From Clostridia bacterium (lineage in GTDB: Bacteria; Bacillota; Clostridia; Peptostreptococcales; Anaerovoracaceae): a stretch of DNA of 39,405 bases. Below are positions 24,696 to 33,239 of the stretch, in pieces; the first letter of the stretch is position 1; each line of letters starts with the position of its first letter. The translations under genes were made by a program, and so were the position numbers. The notes beneath the pieces are model-generated. The model was given only the letters and a program-made list of their open reading frames with translations. It had not been told where the DNA came from and ran no database searches. The stretch covers positions 1 through 39,405 of the forward strand of contig JAKSSL010000009.1 in NCBI GenBank assembly GCA_024403115.1, given 5' to 3'.

Positions 24696-27277
24696 ACTAA
24701 TTCTTTTAATTCCTCTAATATCTTAATTGCCTTAGATGGAGTGATTTCCATAAGGTCTAAGTCCTTTAATTTGGAGATTACAGGACTAGTCAAATCCAGC
24801 AAAGTAACTTGGGATTCTTCTGGCGGAGTATGTATCTCTGCCAATTCAAGTTTCTCATCTTCTTCTAAAGCATCCAGCTTTACTTGAGCATTATCAAGTA
24901 AAATTTGCGGAATGCCTGCCAGCTTGGCAACGTGAATACCATAGCTTCGGCTTGCAGGGCCTTCTACTATCTTGTGTAGGAATACTATGTTATCCCCTTC
25001 ATCCAAAACATCTACATTGAGATTTTTTACTCCCTTTATCATCTCTTCCAAAGCTGTCAATTCATGATAATGGGTAGCAAATAGTGTTCTTACATGGCTG
25101 TTTTCATTGCATAAATACTCAACGGTAGCCCATGCAATGCTCATTCCATCATAAGTGCTAGTTCCTCTTCCTATTTCATCAAGTATAACCAGTGAACGCT
25201 CGCTTGCATTTCTCAGAATATATGAAAGCTCGTTCATCTCTACGAAGAAAGTTGATTGTCCTTGTGATAAATTATCAGATGCGCCTATTCTAGTGAAAAT
25301 TCGATCTACAATACCTATTTCAGCTTTTTCACAAGGAACAAAACATCCAGCTTGTGCCATAAGCACTATTAAAGCAACTTGTCGCATATATGTTGATTTA
25401 CCAGCCATATTCGGACCAGTTATAAGCAGACAGCTGGCATTCTTACAATCAATGTGTAAATCATTGGCAACGAATAAGCCATCTTCTATCATTTGCTCAA
25501 TTACAGGATGTCTGCCTTGAAGAATGTTGATTTCATCCTTCTCAGTGATATCAGGTCTAACATAACCCAATTGGAAGCTGACATGAGCAAAACTGCACAA
25601 TACATCCAATGTAGCGATAGCTTTTGAAGTTTCTTGAATATCTTTAATGTATTTTTCTATTTCATCACGGATTTGAGAGAAAATCTCATATTCTAAATTG
25701 TTTATTTTGCTTTCAGCATTTAGAACAACACTTTCCTTTTCTTTAAGCTCAGGAGTGATGAATCTTTCCCCGTTGACAAGGGTTTGTTTTCTAATGTAAG
25801 TATCAGGAACTTGGTCGACTTGGCTTTTGGATACTTCAATGTAATAACCAAATACCTTATTGAATCCTACCTTTAGGTTTTTGATTCCTGTCTTTTCTTT
25901 TTCTATGCTTTCAAGATTAGCAATCCATTGCTTGCTATCACGAATAGAAAGCTTAATATCATCCAATTCTTGGCTATAGCCTTCCTTAATGACGCCACCT
26001 TCTTTAATTGTAAATGGTGGATCTTCCACTATAGCTCTGTCTATTAAGTCATAAATATTATGTAAATCATGAATATTATCATGTAATTTTCTAAGTAATT
26101 TGCTGTTAAAGCAGTCTAAATCATCTTTGATATCAGGTAGAACAGCAATTGAGGATTTTAAAGCAATTAAATCCTTGCCGTTAGCTCTTCCACAAGCTAT
26201 ACGACCTGCCAATCTTTGAAAATCATATACCGCTTTTAAAGACTCTCTCAGATTATTTCTTATCAAAGATTCATCGTATAAATCGGAAACTGCATCAAGT
26301 CTTTCGTTAATCTCTGACAGATCATTTAAAGGTTCTTTGAGCCATTGTTTAAGCAAACGTGAGCCCATAGCAGTTCCTGTTTTATCCAAAACTCCTAGCA
26401 AGGAACCTTGAGTTCTCTTATCGTATAGAGTTTCAAGAATTTCAAGATTTCTAAGAGTTGCTTTGTCCAAAGACATATGTTTTCCAATTTGATAAACTTC
26501 TACGCTTGTCAAATGATTCAAGCTTTGCATTTGTGTTTCATAAAGGTATGAAAGCAAAGCTCCAAGGCTTTGAACAAGATGATCTTTTCCATCAATTCCT
26601 AAACCTACCAAGGAGATAGTGTTGAATTGATTTTTAATTAGTTTTTCCGCTGAATTTAAAGAGTAATAAGCCTCTCCCTTAAACTTGGAAATTGCGCCTG
26701 TATAGTCTTCGATTTCCTTAGTGTCAATGTTAAAGCTTTCATTTTCGTTGAATAAAATCTCTTTTGGCTTAATCTTTACCAGCTCATTTAATAGGGTGTT
26801 AAGGACATCTACCCCACTGATTTCTGTTGCAAAAAGCTCTCCAGTTGAGATGTCAACATAAGAAATGCCTGCGCCTTTTTCATTGTAATAGACACAAGCC
26901 AAAAAATTGTTTTCTTTTTCATTTAAAACGCTTTGGGCAGTGACTGTGCCTGGAGTTACAATTCGAATAACTTCACGCTTAACCAAGCCCTTAGCTTCCT
27001 TAGGGTCTTCAACTTGCTCACAAATGGCAACGCTGTATCCCTTTTCAACTAATTTTGAAATATATACATCAGCGGCGTGAAAAGGGACACCACACATAGG
27101 TGCCCTTTCCTCTAAACCGCATGATCTACCTGTTAAAGTGAGCTCTAATTCCCTGGATACTAAAATAGCATCATCAAAGAACATTTCATAGAAATCACCT
27201 AATCTGTAAAACAGAATAGAATCCTTATATTCATTTTTCGTATTGACATATTCTGCCATCATAGGTGACATTTTCAT
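24692..27277 (-). CDS. mutS: DNA mismatch repair protein MutS
   Basis: MutS recognises mispaired and looped bases. The 861-residue protein has the N-terminal mismatch-contact motif FYEMF in the DFYEMFFDDA block, a connector and lever region, and the ABC-type ATPase with GPNMAGKST near residue 620, a SQGQSTFFVEM signature and Walker B ILDEIGRGTST. A late helix-turn-helix segment (VAKLAGIP) dimerises the protein. The start ATG follows GTGAGG. It lies 23 bases after brnQ, so the two are probably on one transcript from the brnQ promoter. Confidence 0.98.
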   Translation of the reverse strand: MKMSPMMAEYVNTKNEYKDSILFYRLGDFYEMFFDDAILVSRELELTLTGRSCGLEERAPMCGVPFHAADVYISKLVEKGYSVAICEQVEDPKEAKGLVKREVIRIVTPGTVTAQSVLNEKENNFLACVYYNEKGAGISYVDISTGELFATEISGVDVLNTLLNELVKIKPKEILFNENESFNIDTKEIEDYTGAISKFKGEAYYSLNSAEKLIKNQFNTISLVGLGIDGKDHLVQSLGALLSYLYETQMQSLNHLTSVEVYQIGKHMSLDKATLRNLEILETLYDKRTQGSLLGVLDKTGTAMGSRLLKQWLKEPLNDLSEINERLDAVSDLYDESLIRNNLRESLKAVYDFQRLAGRIACGRANGKDLIALKSSIAVLPDIKDDLDCFNSKLLRKLHDNIHDLHNIYDLIDRAIVEDPPFTIKEGGVIKEGYSQELDDIKLSIRDSKQWIANLESIEKEKTGIKNLKVGFNKVFGYYIEVSKSQVDQVPDTYIRKQTLVNGERFITPELKEKESVVLNAESKINNLEYEIFSQIRDEIEKYIKDIQETSKAIATLDVLCSFAHVSFQLGYVRPDITEKDEINILQGRHPVIEQMIEDGLFVANDLHIDCKNASCLLITGPNMAGKSTYMRQVALIVLMAQAGCFVPCEKAEIGIVDRIFTRIGASDNLSQGQSTFFVEMNELSYILRNASERSLVILDEIGRGTSTYDGMSIAWATVEYLCNENSHVRTLFATHYHELTALEEMIKGVKNLNVDVLDEGDNIVFLHKIVEGPASRSYGIHVAKLAGIPQILLDNAQVKLDALEEDEKLELAEIHTPPEESQVTLLDLTSPVISKLKDLDLMEITPSKAIKILEELKELV

Positions 27278-27300
27278 AAGCTACCTCACGTTTAAATATA

Positions 27301-28605
27301 CTAGGCTTCCTTTTGCTTTCTAGGAACTATAATTCCTATTACTAAAGCAACAACTGCTGGTATAACCCAGTTAATACCAATGTTTGCTAGTGGTAATTCA
27401 TAAACCCATGACATTGATTCTAGGCCTAAATCGCATAGAACTGTGCAAGCACTGATTATTAAAGTAACAAGACCTGTTGTCCAATATGCCCAAGTCTTAG
27501 TTAATTTATCTTCGAAGAATGCCATTAACAATAGGATTATGATTAATGGATATGCAAATGATAGGATTGGTGCAGCAATTGAAATGATTTCTGCAAGACC
27601 TAAATTGCATAGGAATGCACTAACAACGCATACAGCGATTACAACGTACTTGTACTTGATCTTATCGCTTGAAATTTCATCGAAGAATTGGGCGATGGCT
27701 GATGTTAAACCAATAGCTGTAGTTAAGCAAGCCAATAGTACTACGATTGCAAGTACATAAACTCCAGATTCTCCCATGATTTCCTTAACTATGTTAACAA
27801 GGATTTGAGCTTGGTCAACTGAACCGTCTTTAACGCCTTCTAACCACTTTCCGCCTACGGAAGCTCCCAAATATGTTAATCCGCCATAAACTACGAATAG
27901 TAAGACACATGAAATGATGCTGGCTCTAATAGTAATCTTGTTTGCTTCTTTACCCTTCTTGTATCCTCTATCAAATACGGACAAAATGATGATGTCAGCA
28001 AACATATAAGCTGCCATTGCATCCAATGTTTGATATCCGTTTAAAACACCGTCTTTAACTGGAGTTTCAGTTGAAGTTACAGTAAGAACGCTCCAATCTC
28101 CACATAAACCCATAACGATTAAAATAAATAGGAATATCAAAAGTAAAGGTGTCAGAATTTTACCTACGATATCAATTACTGCAGATTCTCTAATTGTAAG
28201 TGCAAATACAATTACAAAGAATACTACAGAGAAAATTGCTAAAGCCAATGTTGCATTTTCTTCAAAACCACAAATTGGTTGTAAGGCTAATTCAAAACTT
28301 GTTGTTCCTGTTCTTGGAATTGCAATACAAGGTCCTATACATAAAGCAATAAGTATTGCTAATAAAGTACCTGCTGCTTTGAAAGGCTTTACTATTTCAC
28401 GTACGTGTCCTTCATAGTTGATCATGGCAAATACGCATAGAATAGCTAAACCTGCATCAGCAATAAAATAGCTGATGAATGCGCTTAACCAGCTAGCTCC
28501 TGAAAGCACTCCTAATTGAGGTGGAAATATTAGATTTCCTGCTCCGAAGAACATGGCGAACAGCGCAAAACCTATAAACATACTGTCTGTTCTTTTTTCT
28601 CTCAT
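27301..28605 (-). CDS. brnQ: Branched-chain amino acid transport system II carrier protein
   Basis: BrnQ imports leucine, isoleucine and valine by ion symport. The 434-residue protein starts with the family signature FAMFFGAGNLIFPPQLG (about 17-33), has the GPCIAIPRTGTTSFE segment near 90-105, and about twelve membrane helices. The start follows AAGGAG. It has its own promoter, directly downstream of the pckA terminator, and a short palindrome in the leader. It is the first gene of the long run that ends with psd, and no terminator is seen between it and mutS. Confidence 0.95.
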   Translation of the reverse strand: MREKRTDSMFIGFALFAMFFGAGNLIFPPQLGVLSGASWLSAFISYFIADAGLAILCVFAMINYEGHVREIVKPFKAAGTLLAILIALCIGPCIAIPRTGTTSFELALQPICGFEENATLALAIFSVVFFVIVFALTIRESAVIDIVGKILTPLLLIFLFILIVMGLCGDWSVLTVTSTETPVKDGVLNGYQTLDAMAAYMFADIIILSVFDRGYKKGKEANKITIRASIISCVLLFVVYGGLTYLGASVGGKWLEGVKDGSVDQAQILVNIVKEIMGESGVYVLAIVVLLACLTTAIGLTSAIAQFFDEISSDKIKYKYVVIAVCVVSAFLCNLGLAEIISIAAPILSFAYPLIIILLLMAFFEDKLTKTWAYWTTGLVTLIISACTVLCDLGLESMSWVYELPLANIGINWVIPAVVALVIGIIVPRKQKEA

Positions 28606-28631
28606 TTTATGCTCCTTAAATAAGATTTTCC

Positions 28632-28647
28632 CCTAAATAATTTTAGG
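28632..28647 (-). promoter_or_regulatory. Palindrome in the brnQ leader
   Basis: CCTAAA-ATTA-TTTAGG is a perfect inverted repeat with six-base arms, about 10-25 bases downstream of the predicted transcript start. It is too short and too AT-rich for a convincing terminator. An operator for a repressor that senses amino acids is possible. It does not match the CodY box. Confidence 0.35.
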
Positions 28648-28662
28648 AATAATTACCATATA

Positions 28663-28691
28663 ATTATACTAAAAAATCGGCAATTTAACAA
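28663..28691 (-). promoter_or_regulatory. brnQ promoter
   Basis: TTGTTA (28686-28691), a 17-base spacer and a perfect TATAAT (28663-28668) lie on the minus strand between the pckA terminator and brnQ. The arrangement is the same as at pckA. Confidence 0.7.
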
Positions 28692-28702
28692 GAAAAAAAT
28701 AC

Positions 28703-28730
28703 AAAAAAAGGCGCATTTAAAGCGCCTTCA
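28703..28730 (-). terminator. Intrinsic terminator after pckA
   Basis: GAAGGCGC and GCGCCTTT pair around TTTAAAT on the minus strand and are followed by a run of seven T. It starts nine bases after the pckA stop codon. Confidence 0.92.
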
Positions 28731-28738
28731 TATTAATC

Positions 28739-30319
28739 TTATGCTCTTGGTCCAGCTTCAACGATTTCCTTGTCCATATTTGGATATTTCTTTGCGAAAT
28801 TATCCTTGAACATCTTAGCCAATTTCTTAGCAGTTTCATCGTATAAAGCCTTGTCTTCCCAAGTATCCTTAGGGTTCATGATTTCTGCAGGAACATCTGG
28901 ACAGCTTTGTGGAATATCTAGGTTGAATAAATCGTCATGCTTGTATTCAACTGAGTCTAAAGTTCCGTTTAAAGCAGCTGTTACCATTGCTCTTGTGAAC
29001 TTAAGCTTGATTCTGCTTCCAGTTCCGTATGAACCACCTGTCCAACCTGTATTTACTAGGTATACCTTAGTGCCATACTTGTCAATTCTTTCACCTAGCA
29101 TATTTGCGTATACATTAGGATCCATTGGCATGAAAGGTTCACCGAATAAAGTTGAGAATGTTGGAGTTGGTTCTGTGATACCTCTTTCTGTTCCAGCTAC
29201 CTTTGAAGTGAAGCCAGTAACAAAGTGGTACATTGCAGCATTCTTATCCAATCTTGAAATTGGAGGAAGAACACCAAAGCTATCTGCTGTTAAGAAAATA
29301 ACAACGCTTGGAATTCCACCAACGCCTGGAATTGCTGCATTATTAATATATTCAATTGGATAACCTACTCTAGTGTTTTCTGTGATTGACTTATCAGTGT
29401 AATCTGGATGTCTCTTGTCATCTAAGATTACATTTTCAACAAGTGAACCGAATTTAATAGCATTGTAAATATCTGGTTCCTTGTCAGGGTCTAAATCGAT
29501 GCACTTCGCATAGCAACCGCCTTCAAAGTTGAATACGCCTCTTTCTGACCATCCGTGTTCATCATCACCGATTAGTGATCTGTTAGGGTCAGCTGAAAGA
29601 GTTGTCTTTCCTGTACCTGAAAGTCCAAAGAATACTGCAGTTTGCTTAGTTTCAGGATCCATATTTGCTGAGCAGTGCATTGGTAATACACCTTCTTCAG
29701 GCATTAAGAAGTTCATTACTGAGAATACGCTCTTCTTAATTTCTCCAGCATATTGTGAGCCTGCAATAATAACTGTTTTTGCTTCATAGTCAATCATGAT
29801 TGCTGCTTCTGAACGAGTTCCATCGATTTCAGGAATGCATTTGAATCCTGGTGCAACAATGATTGTGAAATCAGCATCTCCATAGTTTGCTAATTCTTCT
29901 TCAGTAGGTCTAATTAATAGATTTCTGATGAATAAGTTTTGGCTTGCTAATTCGTTAACAATTCTAAACTTCTTTGTACACATTGGATCTGCACCTGCAA
30001 AACCATCAAAAATAAAGATTTCTCTGTTTTGTAGATATGCAATCATTTTAGATTTAATTGCATTAAACTTTTCTCTTTCAATTGGAACGTTTACATCGCC
30101 CCAAGCGATCTTGTCATGAATTCCAGCTGTGTCTACGATAAACTTGTCTTTAGCTGAACGGCCAGTGTAATCGCCTGTATTTACAACTAAAGCACCTGTA
30201 TCACTTAACACGCCTTCTTCTCTTCTTAAAGCAATTTCTACAAGGTCAGCTGGTTCAATATTTCTGTAAACAGCTTTTGGGTTAATAATTCCTAGAGATT
30301 CTAGTCCGTAAGTTTCCAT
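28739..30319 (-). CDS. pckA: Phosphoenolpyruvate carboxykinase (ATP)
   Basis: PckA interconverts oxaloacetate plus ATP and phosphoenolpyruvate, CO2 and ADP. In fermenting anaerobes it often runs towards oxaloacetate. The 526-residue protein shows the kinase-1a loop GLSGTGKTTLS near residue 235, the GDDEHGW metal site, DGTRSEAA-type and ARSAKDKF-like (GRSAKDKF) substrate segments, and NTGWTGGSYGTG. The frame is open four codons upstream of the chosen ATG, but GGAGGT lies at the right distance only for 30319. It is a single-gene unit with its own promoter (30360-30388) and terminator. Confidence 0.97.
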   Translation of the reverse strand: METYGLESLGIINPKAVYRNIEPADLVEIALRREEGVLSDTGALVVNTGDYTGRSAKDKFIVDTAGIHDKIAWGDVNVPIEREKFNAIKSKMIAYLQNREIFIFDGFAGADPMCTKKFRIVNELASQNLFIRNLLIRPTEEELANYGDADFTIIVAPGFKCIPEIDGTRSEAAIMIDYEAKTVIIAGSQYAGEIKKSVFSVMNFLMPEEGVLPMHCSANMDPETKQTAVFFGLSGTGKTTLSADPNRSLIGDDEHGWSERGVFNFEGGCYAKCIDLDPDKEPDIYNAIKFGSLVENVILDDKRHPDYTDKSITENTRVGYPIEYINNAAIPGVGGIPSVVIFLTADSFGVLPPISRLDKNAAMYHFVTGFTSKVAGTERGITEPTPTFSTLFGEPFMPMDPNVYANMLGERIDKYGTKVYLVNTGWTGGSYGTGSRIKLKFTRAMVTAALNGTLDSVEYKHDDLFNLDIPQSCPDVPAEIMNPKDTWEDKALYDETAKKLAKMFKDNFAKKYPNMDKEIVEAGPRA

Positions 30320-30359
30320 TGATACCTCCATACGAATAAATAAAATATTTTACATTTAT

Positions 30360-30388
30360 ATTATATACTTTTCAAGGTATATTAACAA
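30360..30388 (-). promoter_or_regulatory. pckA promoter
   Basis: TTGTTA (30383-30388), a 17-base spacer and a perfect TATAAT (30360-30365) lie on the minus strand right after the shikimate-operon terminator. The leader would be about 34 bases. Confidence 0.7.
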
Positions 30389-30389
30389 G

Positions 30390-30418
30390 CAAAAAAAGTG
30401 GCAAATCTACTTTGCCAC
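30390..30418 (-). terminator. Intrinsic terminator of the shikimate operon, overlapping the end of aroQ
   Basis: GTGGCAAA and TTTGCCAC pair around GTAGA on the minus strand and are followed by seven T. The last three sense codons of aroQ form one arm and its TAG stop lies in the loop, so gene end and terminator are merged. Confidence 0.93.
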
Positions 30419-30832
30419 AAAATATTCCATAGCCTCTTTATACCCTAACAGGCCATGTCCCTTTATTACCTTTTCTGCATATAGGCTCACATAGGAAAAA
30501 GCTCTGAATTTTTCCCTTTTATCAATATCGCTGATATGCACTTCAACTGTTGGAATTCCAACGGCTTTTAAAGCATCCAAAATAGCTATGCTAGTATGAG
30601 TGTATGCAGCAGGATTGATAATAATGCCGTCAAAATTGCCATAGGCTTCTTGAATTTTATCTACTATTGCCCCTTCATGATTTGATTGGAACATTTCAAC
30701 TCTGATTCCCATATCACCAGCCCACGCAAAAATATCCTTTTCAAGCTTTTCAAAGCTATCATTTCCGTAAATATCTTTTTCACGAATTCCAAGCATATTA
30801 ATATTTGGCCCATTAATCACTAATAATTTCAT
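30407..30832 (-). CDS. aroQ: 3-Dehydroquinate dehydratase, type II
   Basis: This is the third shikimate step: dehydration of 3-dehydroquinate to 3-dehydroshikimate by the small type II enzyme. The 141-residue protein shows NGPNINMLGIREKDIYG with the lid Arg17 and catalytic Tyr22, QSNHEGAIVDKIQ, NPAAYTHTS with His79, and EVHISD with His99. The frame is open 15 codons further upstream, but the ATG at 30832 starts at the conserved KLLVINGPN and follows GGAG. It overlaps the end of the AroE-AroK fusion gene by 20 bases and is the last gene of the operon. Confidence 0.96.
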   Translation of the reverse strand: MKLLVINGPNINMLGIREKDIYGNDSFEKLEKDIFAWAGDMGIRVEMFQSNHEGAIVDKIQEAYGNFDGIIINPAAYTHTSIAILDALKAVGIPTVEVHISDIDKREKFRAFSYVSLYAEKVIKGHGLLGYKEAMEYFVAK

Positions 30833-31997
30833 AAATCTTCTCCACACATTCTGAAATACTTCCATTATTCTCCACAATAATGTCAGCGTTCATATAATAA
30901 ATGTCCTTTCTAGCTTCCCACAAGGCTTGTAAGTCCTTTGAAAGCGGACGATTTGCTTGATCTAACTTGTCTAAATCCCTAAGAACCAGAACAAACTTTG
31001 TGCCGTTTGCTCTAAGAAGTCTAATATTATCTTCCAAAAGCAAAGAACCTCCTCCAACAGCAACTACACTGTTGTTTTTAGGGCTTAAGGATTTGATGAC
31101 TTCTCTTTCTCTTAGCCTAAACTCCTTTTCACCACAGTTTTCTATGATTTCACCAGGATTTCCCAGCAAAATATCGCTATCATAGAAGTCCATTTTAAGC
31201 TTATCTGCCAAGAGTTTTCCCACTGTGCTCTTTCCACAGCCCGGCATACCTATTATAACAATATTGATTTTATGTAAACTATTTACTATCTCACTAATAT
31301 CAAGATCTTCAAGCTTTATGTTTAGAAATATTTCTTCTGCAAATAGGGCTTGAGCCACCAACATTTCAAGTCCGTTAATGGCATAGATTCCCCTTTTTCT
31401 AGCTTCATAAACTAGGGCAGTTTCAAGTGGGTTGTATATAACATCGACTACTGCTTTTAAAGAAGTAAAAACATCTAAGTTTATAGGGATTTCATCCACT
31501 TTTGGGCTCATTCCTACTGGAGTTGTGTTGATGAGAACGTCTGCATCCTCATATTTTGAGCAATCCTCATAGGTAATTTCACCCTTTCTGGATATAACAA
31601 TGATCTCAGATGCGCCAAAATCCCTGCACAAAGCCTGTGCAGTATGGCTTGTGCCCCCACTTCCAAGAATAGCTACCTTGGAATTTTTAATTTGCACATT
31701 TCTCATAAGGTACTTTAAGCCGTAATAATCAGTATTATAGCCCTTCAAACTACCATCTTTTTGCCTTACCACTGTGTTTACAGCACCGATTTCATCAGCT
31801 TTCTCGTCTAAAGAGTCAAGGTAAGCTATAATCTTCTCTTTATATGGAATTGTAACGTTAAACCCTTGAAAATCCAAGCTTTTCATGAAGACATCCAAGT
31901 TCTCAACTTCCATAAGCTGGTAGTCTAAACCCAATTTTTCATGAATTTCTTTGGAATAACTTTGTCCCAAGGGATAACCTATAAGGCCATATTTCAT
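30813..31997 (-). CDS. Shikimate dehydrogenase-shikimate kinase fusion (AroE-AroK)
   Basis: A single 394-residue protein carries two shikimate steps. Residues 1 to about 230 are shikimate dehydrogenase: LIGYPLGQSYSKEIH, NVTIPYKEKI with catalytic Lys53, GAVNTV, GYNTD ending at Asp90, and the NADP loop GSGGTS (112-117). Residues about 243-394 are shikimate kinase: P-loop GMPGCGKST (250-258), DSD (273-275), FRLRE (293-297), GGG (315-317) and an NRPLSKD lid. Both active sites look complete. The AroE half is short and has Gln where most enzymes have His in the HS-x-SP substrate motif. No frameshift or internal stop is present. The ATG overlaps the chorismate mutase stop (TAATG) and follows GAGGG. 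Confidence 0.92.
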   Translation of the reverse strand: MKYGLIGYPLGQSYSKEIHEKLGLDYQLMEVENLDVFMKSLDFQGFNVTIPYKEKIIAYLDSLDEKADEIGAVNTVVRQKDGSLKGYNTDYYGLKYLMRNVQIKNSKVAILGSGGTSHTAQALCRDFGASEIIVISRKGEITYEDCSKYEDADVLINTTPVGMSPKVDEIPINLDVFTSLKAVVDVIYNPLETALVYEARKRGIYAINGLEMLVAQALFAEEIFLNIKLEDLDISEIVNSLHKINIVIIGMPGCGKSTVGKLLADKLKMDFYDSDILLGNPGEIIENCGEKEFRLREREVIKSLSPKNNSVVAVGGGSLLLEDNIRLLRANGTKFVLVLRDLDKLDQANRPLSKDLQALWEARKDIYYMNADIIVENNGSISECVEKIYEIISD

Positions 31998-32257
31998 TAT
32001 CTTCCCTCGTTTTGATATTCCTTGCTCAAATGAAAGATTTTCTCAAAAAGCTCTTCCACATAATCCGCCAAATCACTGTCAGCTTTTTCTCTCATGGAAG
32101 TGATAATCTCTCTTTCACGCTTTAAATTTTCAAGTGGTAGAGAATCTTTGGCCTTTACCTCACCTATTTCCCTGCAAAGTTCCATGCGCTTTTCAAAAAG
32201 CTCCAAGATTTCATCATCTATCTCATCTATTCTATTTCTCAATTCATTTAAGTCCAT
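31997..32257 (-). CDS. Chorismate mutase, AroQ class
   Basis: This 86-residue all-helical chorismate mutase converts chorismate to prephenate. It has the family pattern LNELRNRIDEIDDEILELFEKRMELCREIGEVK, with the first active-site Arg near residue 9, a second near 24-29 and the Lys of VKAKD, and a second helix carrying the REREI segment. It is not fused to prephenate dehydratase or DAHP synthase, unlike many relatives, and neither prephenate-using gene is in the window. It starts one base after aroC with GGAGG at the right distance and overlaps the AroE-AroK gene by one base. Confidence 0.93.
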   Translation of the reverse strand: MDLNELRNRIDEIDDEILELFEKRMELCREIGEVKAKDSLPLENLKREREIITSMREKADSDLADYVEELFEKIFHLSKEYQNEGR

Positions 32258-32258
32258 T

Positions 32259-33239
32259 TTAGACCTCCAAATAATCTGCTAAAGCTATTGCGCTCAGCGC
32301 TTCTACAACGGGACATGCTCTTACAGCAACGCAAGGATCATGCCTTCCAGATATTGAAATTTCAACTTCTTCCATGGTCTTCATATTGACCGATTTTTGT
32401 GTCTTTCCAATGGAAGGAGTCGGCTTTACAGCCACGCTATAATAGATTTCCTCACCTGTGGAAATTCCTCCAAGTATTCCCCCAGCATTGTTTGACAAAG
32501 GCTTTACTTTTTCATTTAAAAGCCCAAACTGGTCGTTATTTTCACTACCGTAAATATTAACCCCAGAGAAACCTGAACCAAATTCTATTCCTTTGACAGC
32601 TGGGATTGCAAAGATAAGGCGTGAAATGGCAGATTCTATACCATCAAAGTACTCCCCACCTATTCCAGCATTTAAACCATTTATAGAACATCTAATAATT
32701 CCTCCTACGGAATCCTGATTTTCCATGGCTTTCTTGATTTCTCCATCAATGTCCTCACTGCCATGAACCGAAACGAGCTCAGCATTAAAGCCAATTCCCT
32801 TTTTCTCAAGGATTTGTATAACTATTCCGCCAAGAGCTGTAATTACAGCTGTAAGACGTCCTGAAAACTCTCCGCCACCACTCATATCATATTCAAGGCC
32901 GTATTTTAAATAGGCTCCAAAATCCGCATGACCAGGTCTAGGAATATATTTAAGATCATCATAATCCTTGGAATTTACATCCTTGTTTTTGATTCTAATT
33001 TCAATGGTTTCACCGTTAGTAGTATCATCGTTAAAACCCGAGATAATCTCAATAGCGTCAGCTTCATTTCTTTGGGAAGTGTTGCTTTTGCCCGGTCTTC
33101 TTCTTTCCATAAGTTCCCTTAATTCTTCAAAATCAATCTTATGGCCTTTGGAAATTCCTTTTAAACGACCTGCTATATATTCATCGTGAGATCTTCCAAA
33201 AATTTCTAATTCAATTGTATTTAGAACTAATCTAGACAA
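32259..33239 (-). CDS. aroC: Chorismate synthase, compact form
   Basis: Chorismate synthase uses reduced FMN to make chorismate from EPSP. The protein is 326 residues, shorter than the usual 350-400. Conserved parts are RRRPGKSNTSQRNE, RPGHADFGAYLKYG, a DMSGGGEFSGRLTA segment, the NAGGILGGISTG flavin loop and RHDPCVAVRACPVVEA. The N-terminal motif reads FGRSHDE instead of FGESHG, keeping the catalytic His; the usual SGRETAxR segment is SGRLTAVI. The start is TTG, after AGGAGG at the right distance, and it overlaps aroA by 13 bases. These changes look like a divergent but working subfamily, not decay. Confidence 0.92.
   Translation of the reverse strand: MSRLVLNTIELEIFGRSHDEYIAGRLKGISKGHKIDFEELRELMERRRPGKSNTSQRNEADAIEIISGFNDDTTNGETIEIRIKNKDVNSKDYDDLKYIPRPGHADFGAYLKYGLEYDMSGGGEFSGRLTAVITALGGIVIQILEKKGIGFNAELVSVHGSEDIDGEIKKAMENQDSVGGIIRCSINGLNAGIGGEYFDGIESAISRLIFAIPAVKGIEFGSGFSGVNIYGSENNDQFGLLNEKVKPLSNNAGGILGGISTGEEIYYSVAVKPTPSIGKTQKSVNMKTMEEVEISISGRHDPCVAVRACPVVEALSAIALADYLEV

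Noticed and set aside
28770..29363. Plus-strand open frame of about 197 codons opposite pckA
   Set aside because: The minus strand codes a full, conserved PckA; the plus frame has no ribosome binding site or recognisable protein.
32259..33239. aroC as a decaying pseudogene because it is short and has altered motifs
   Set aside because: The frame is intact, key His-containing and C-terminal motifs remain, and it has a strong ribosome binding site within a complete pathway operon.
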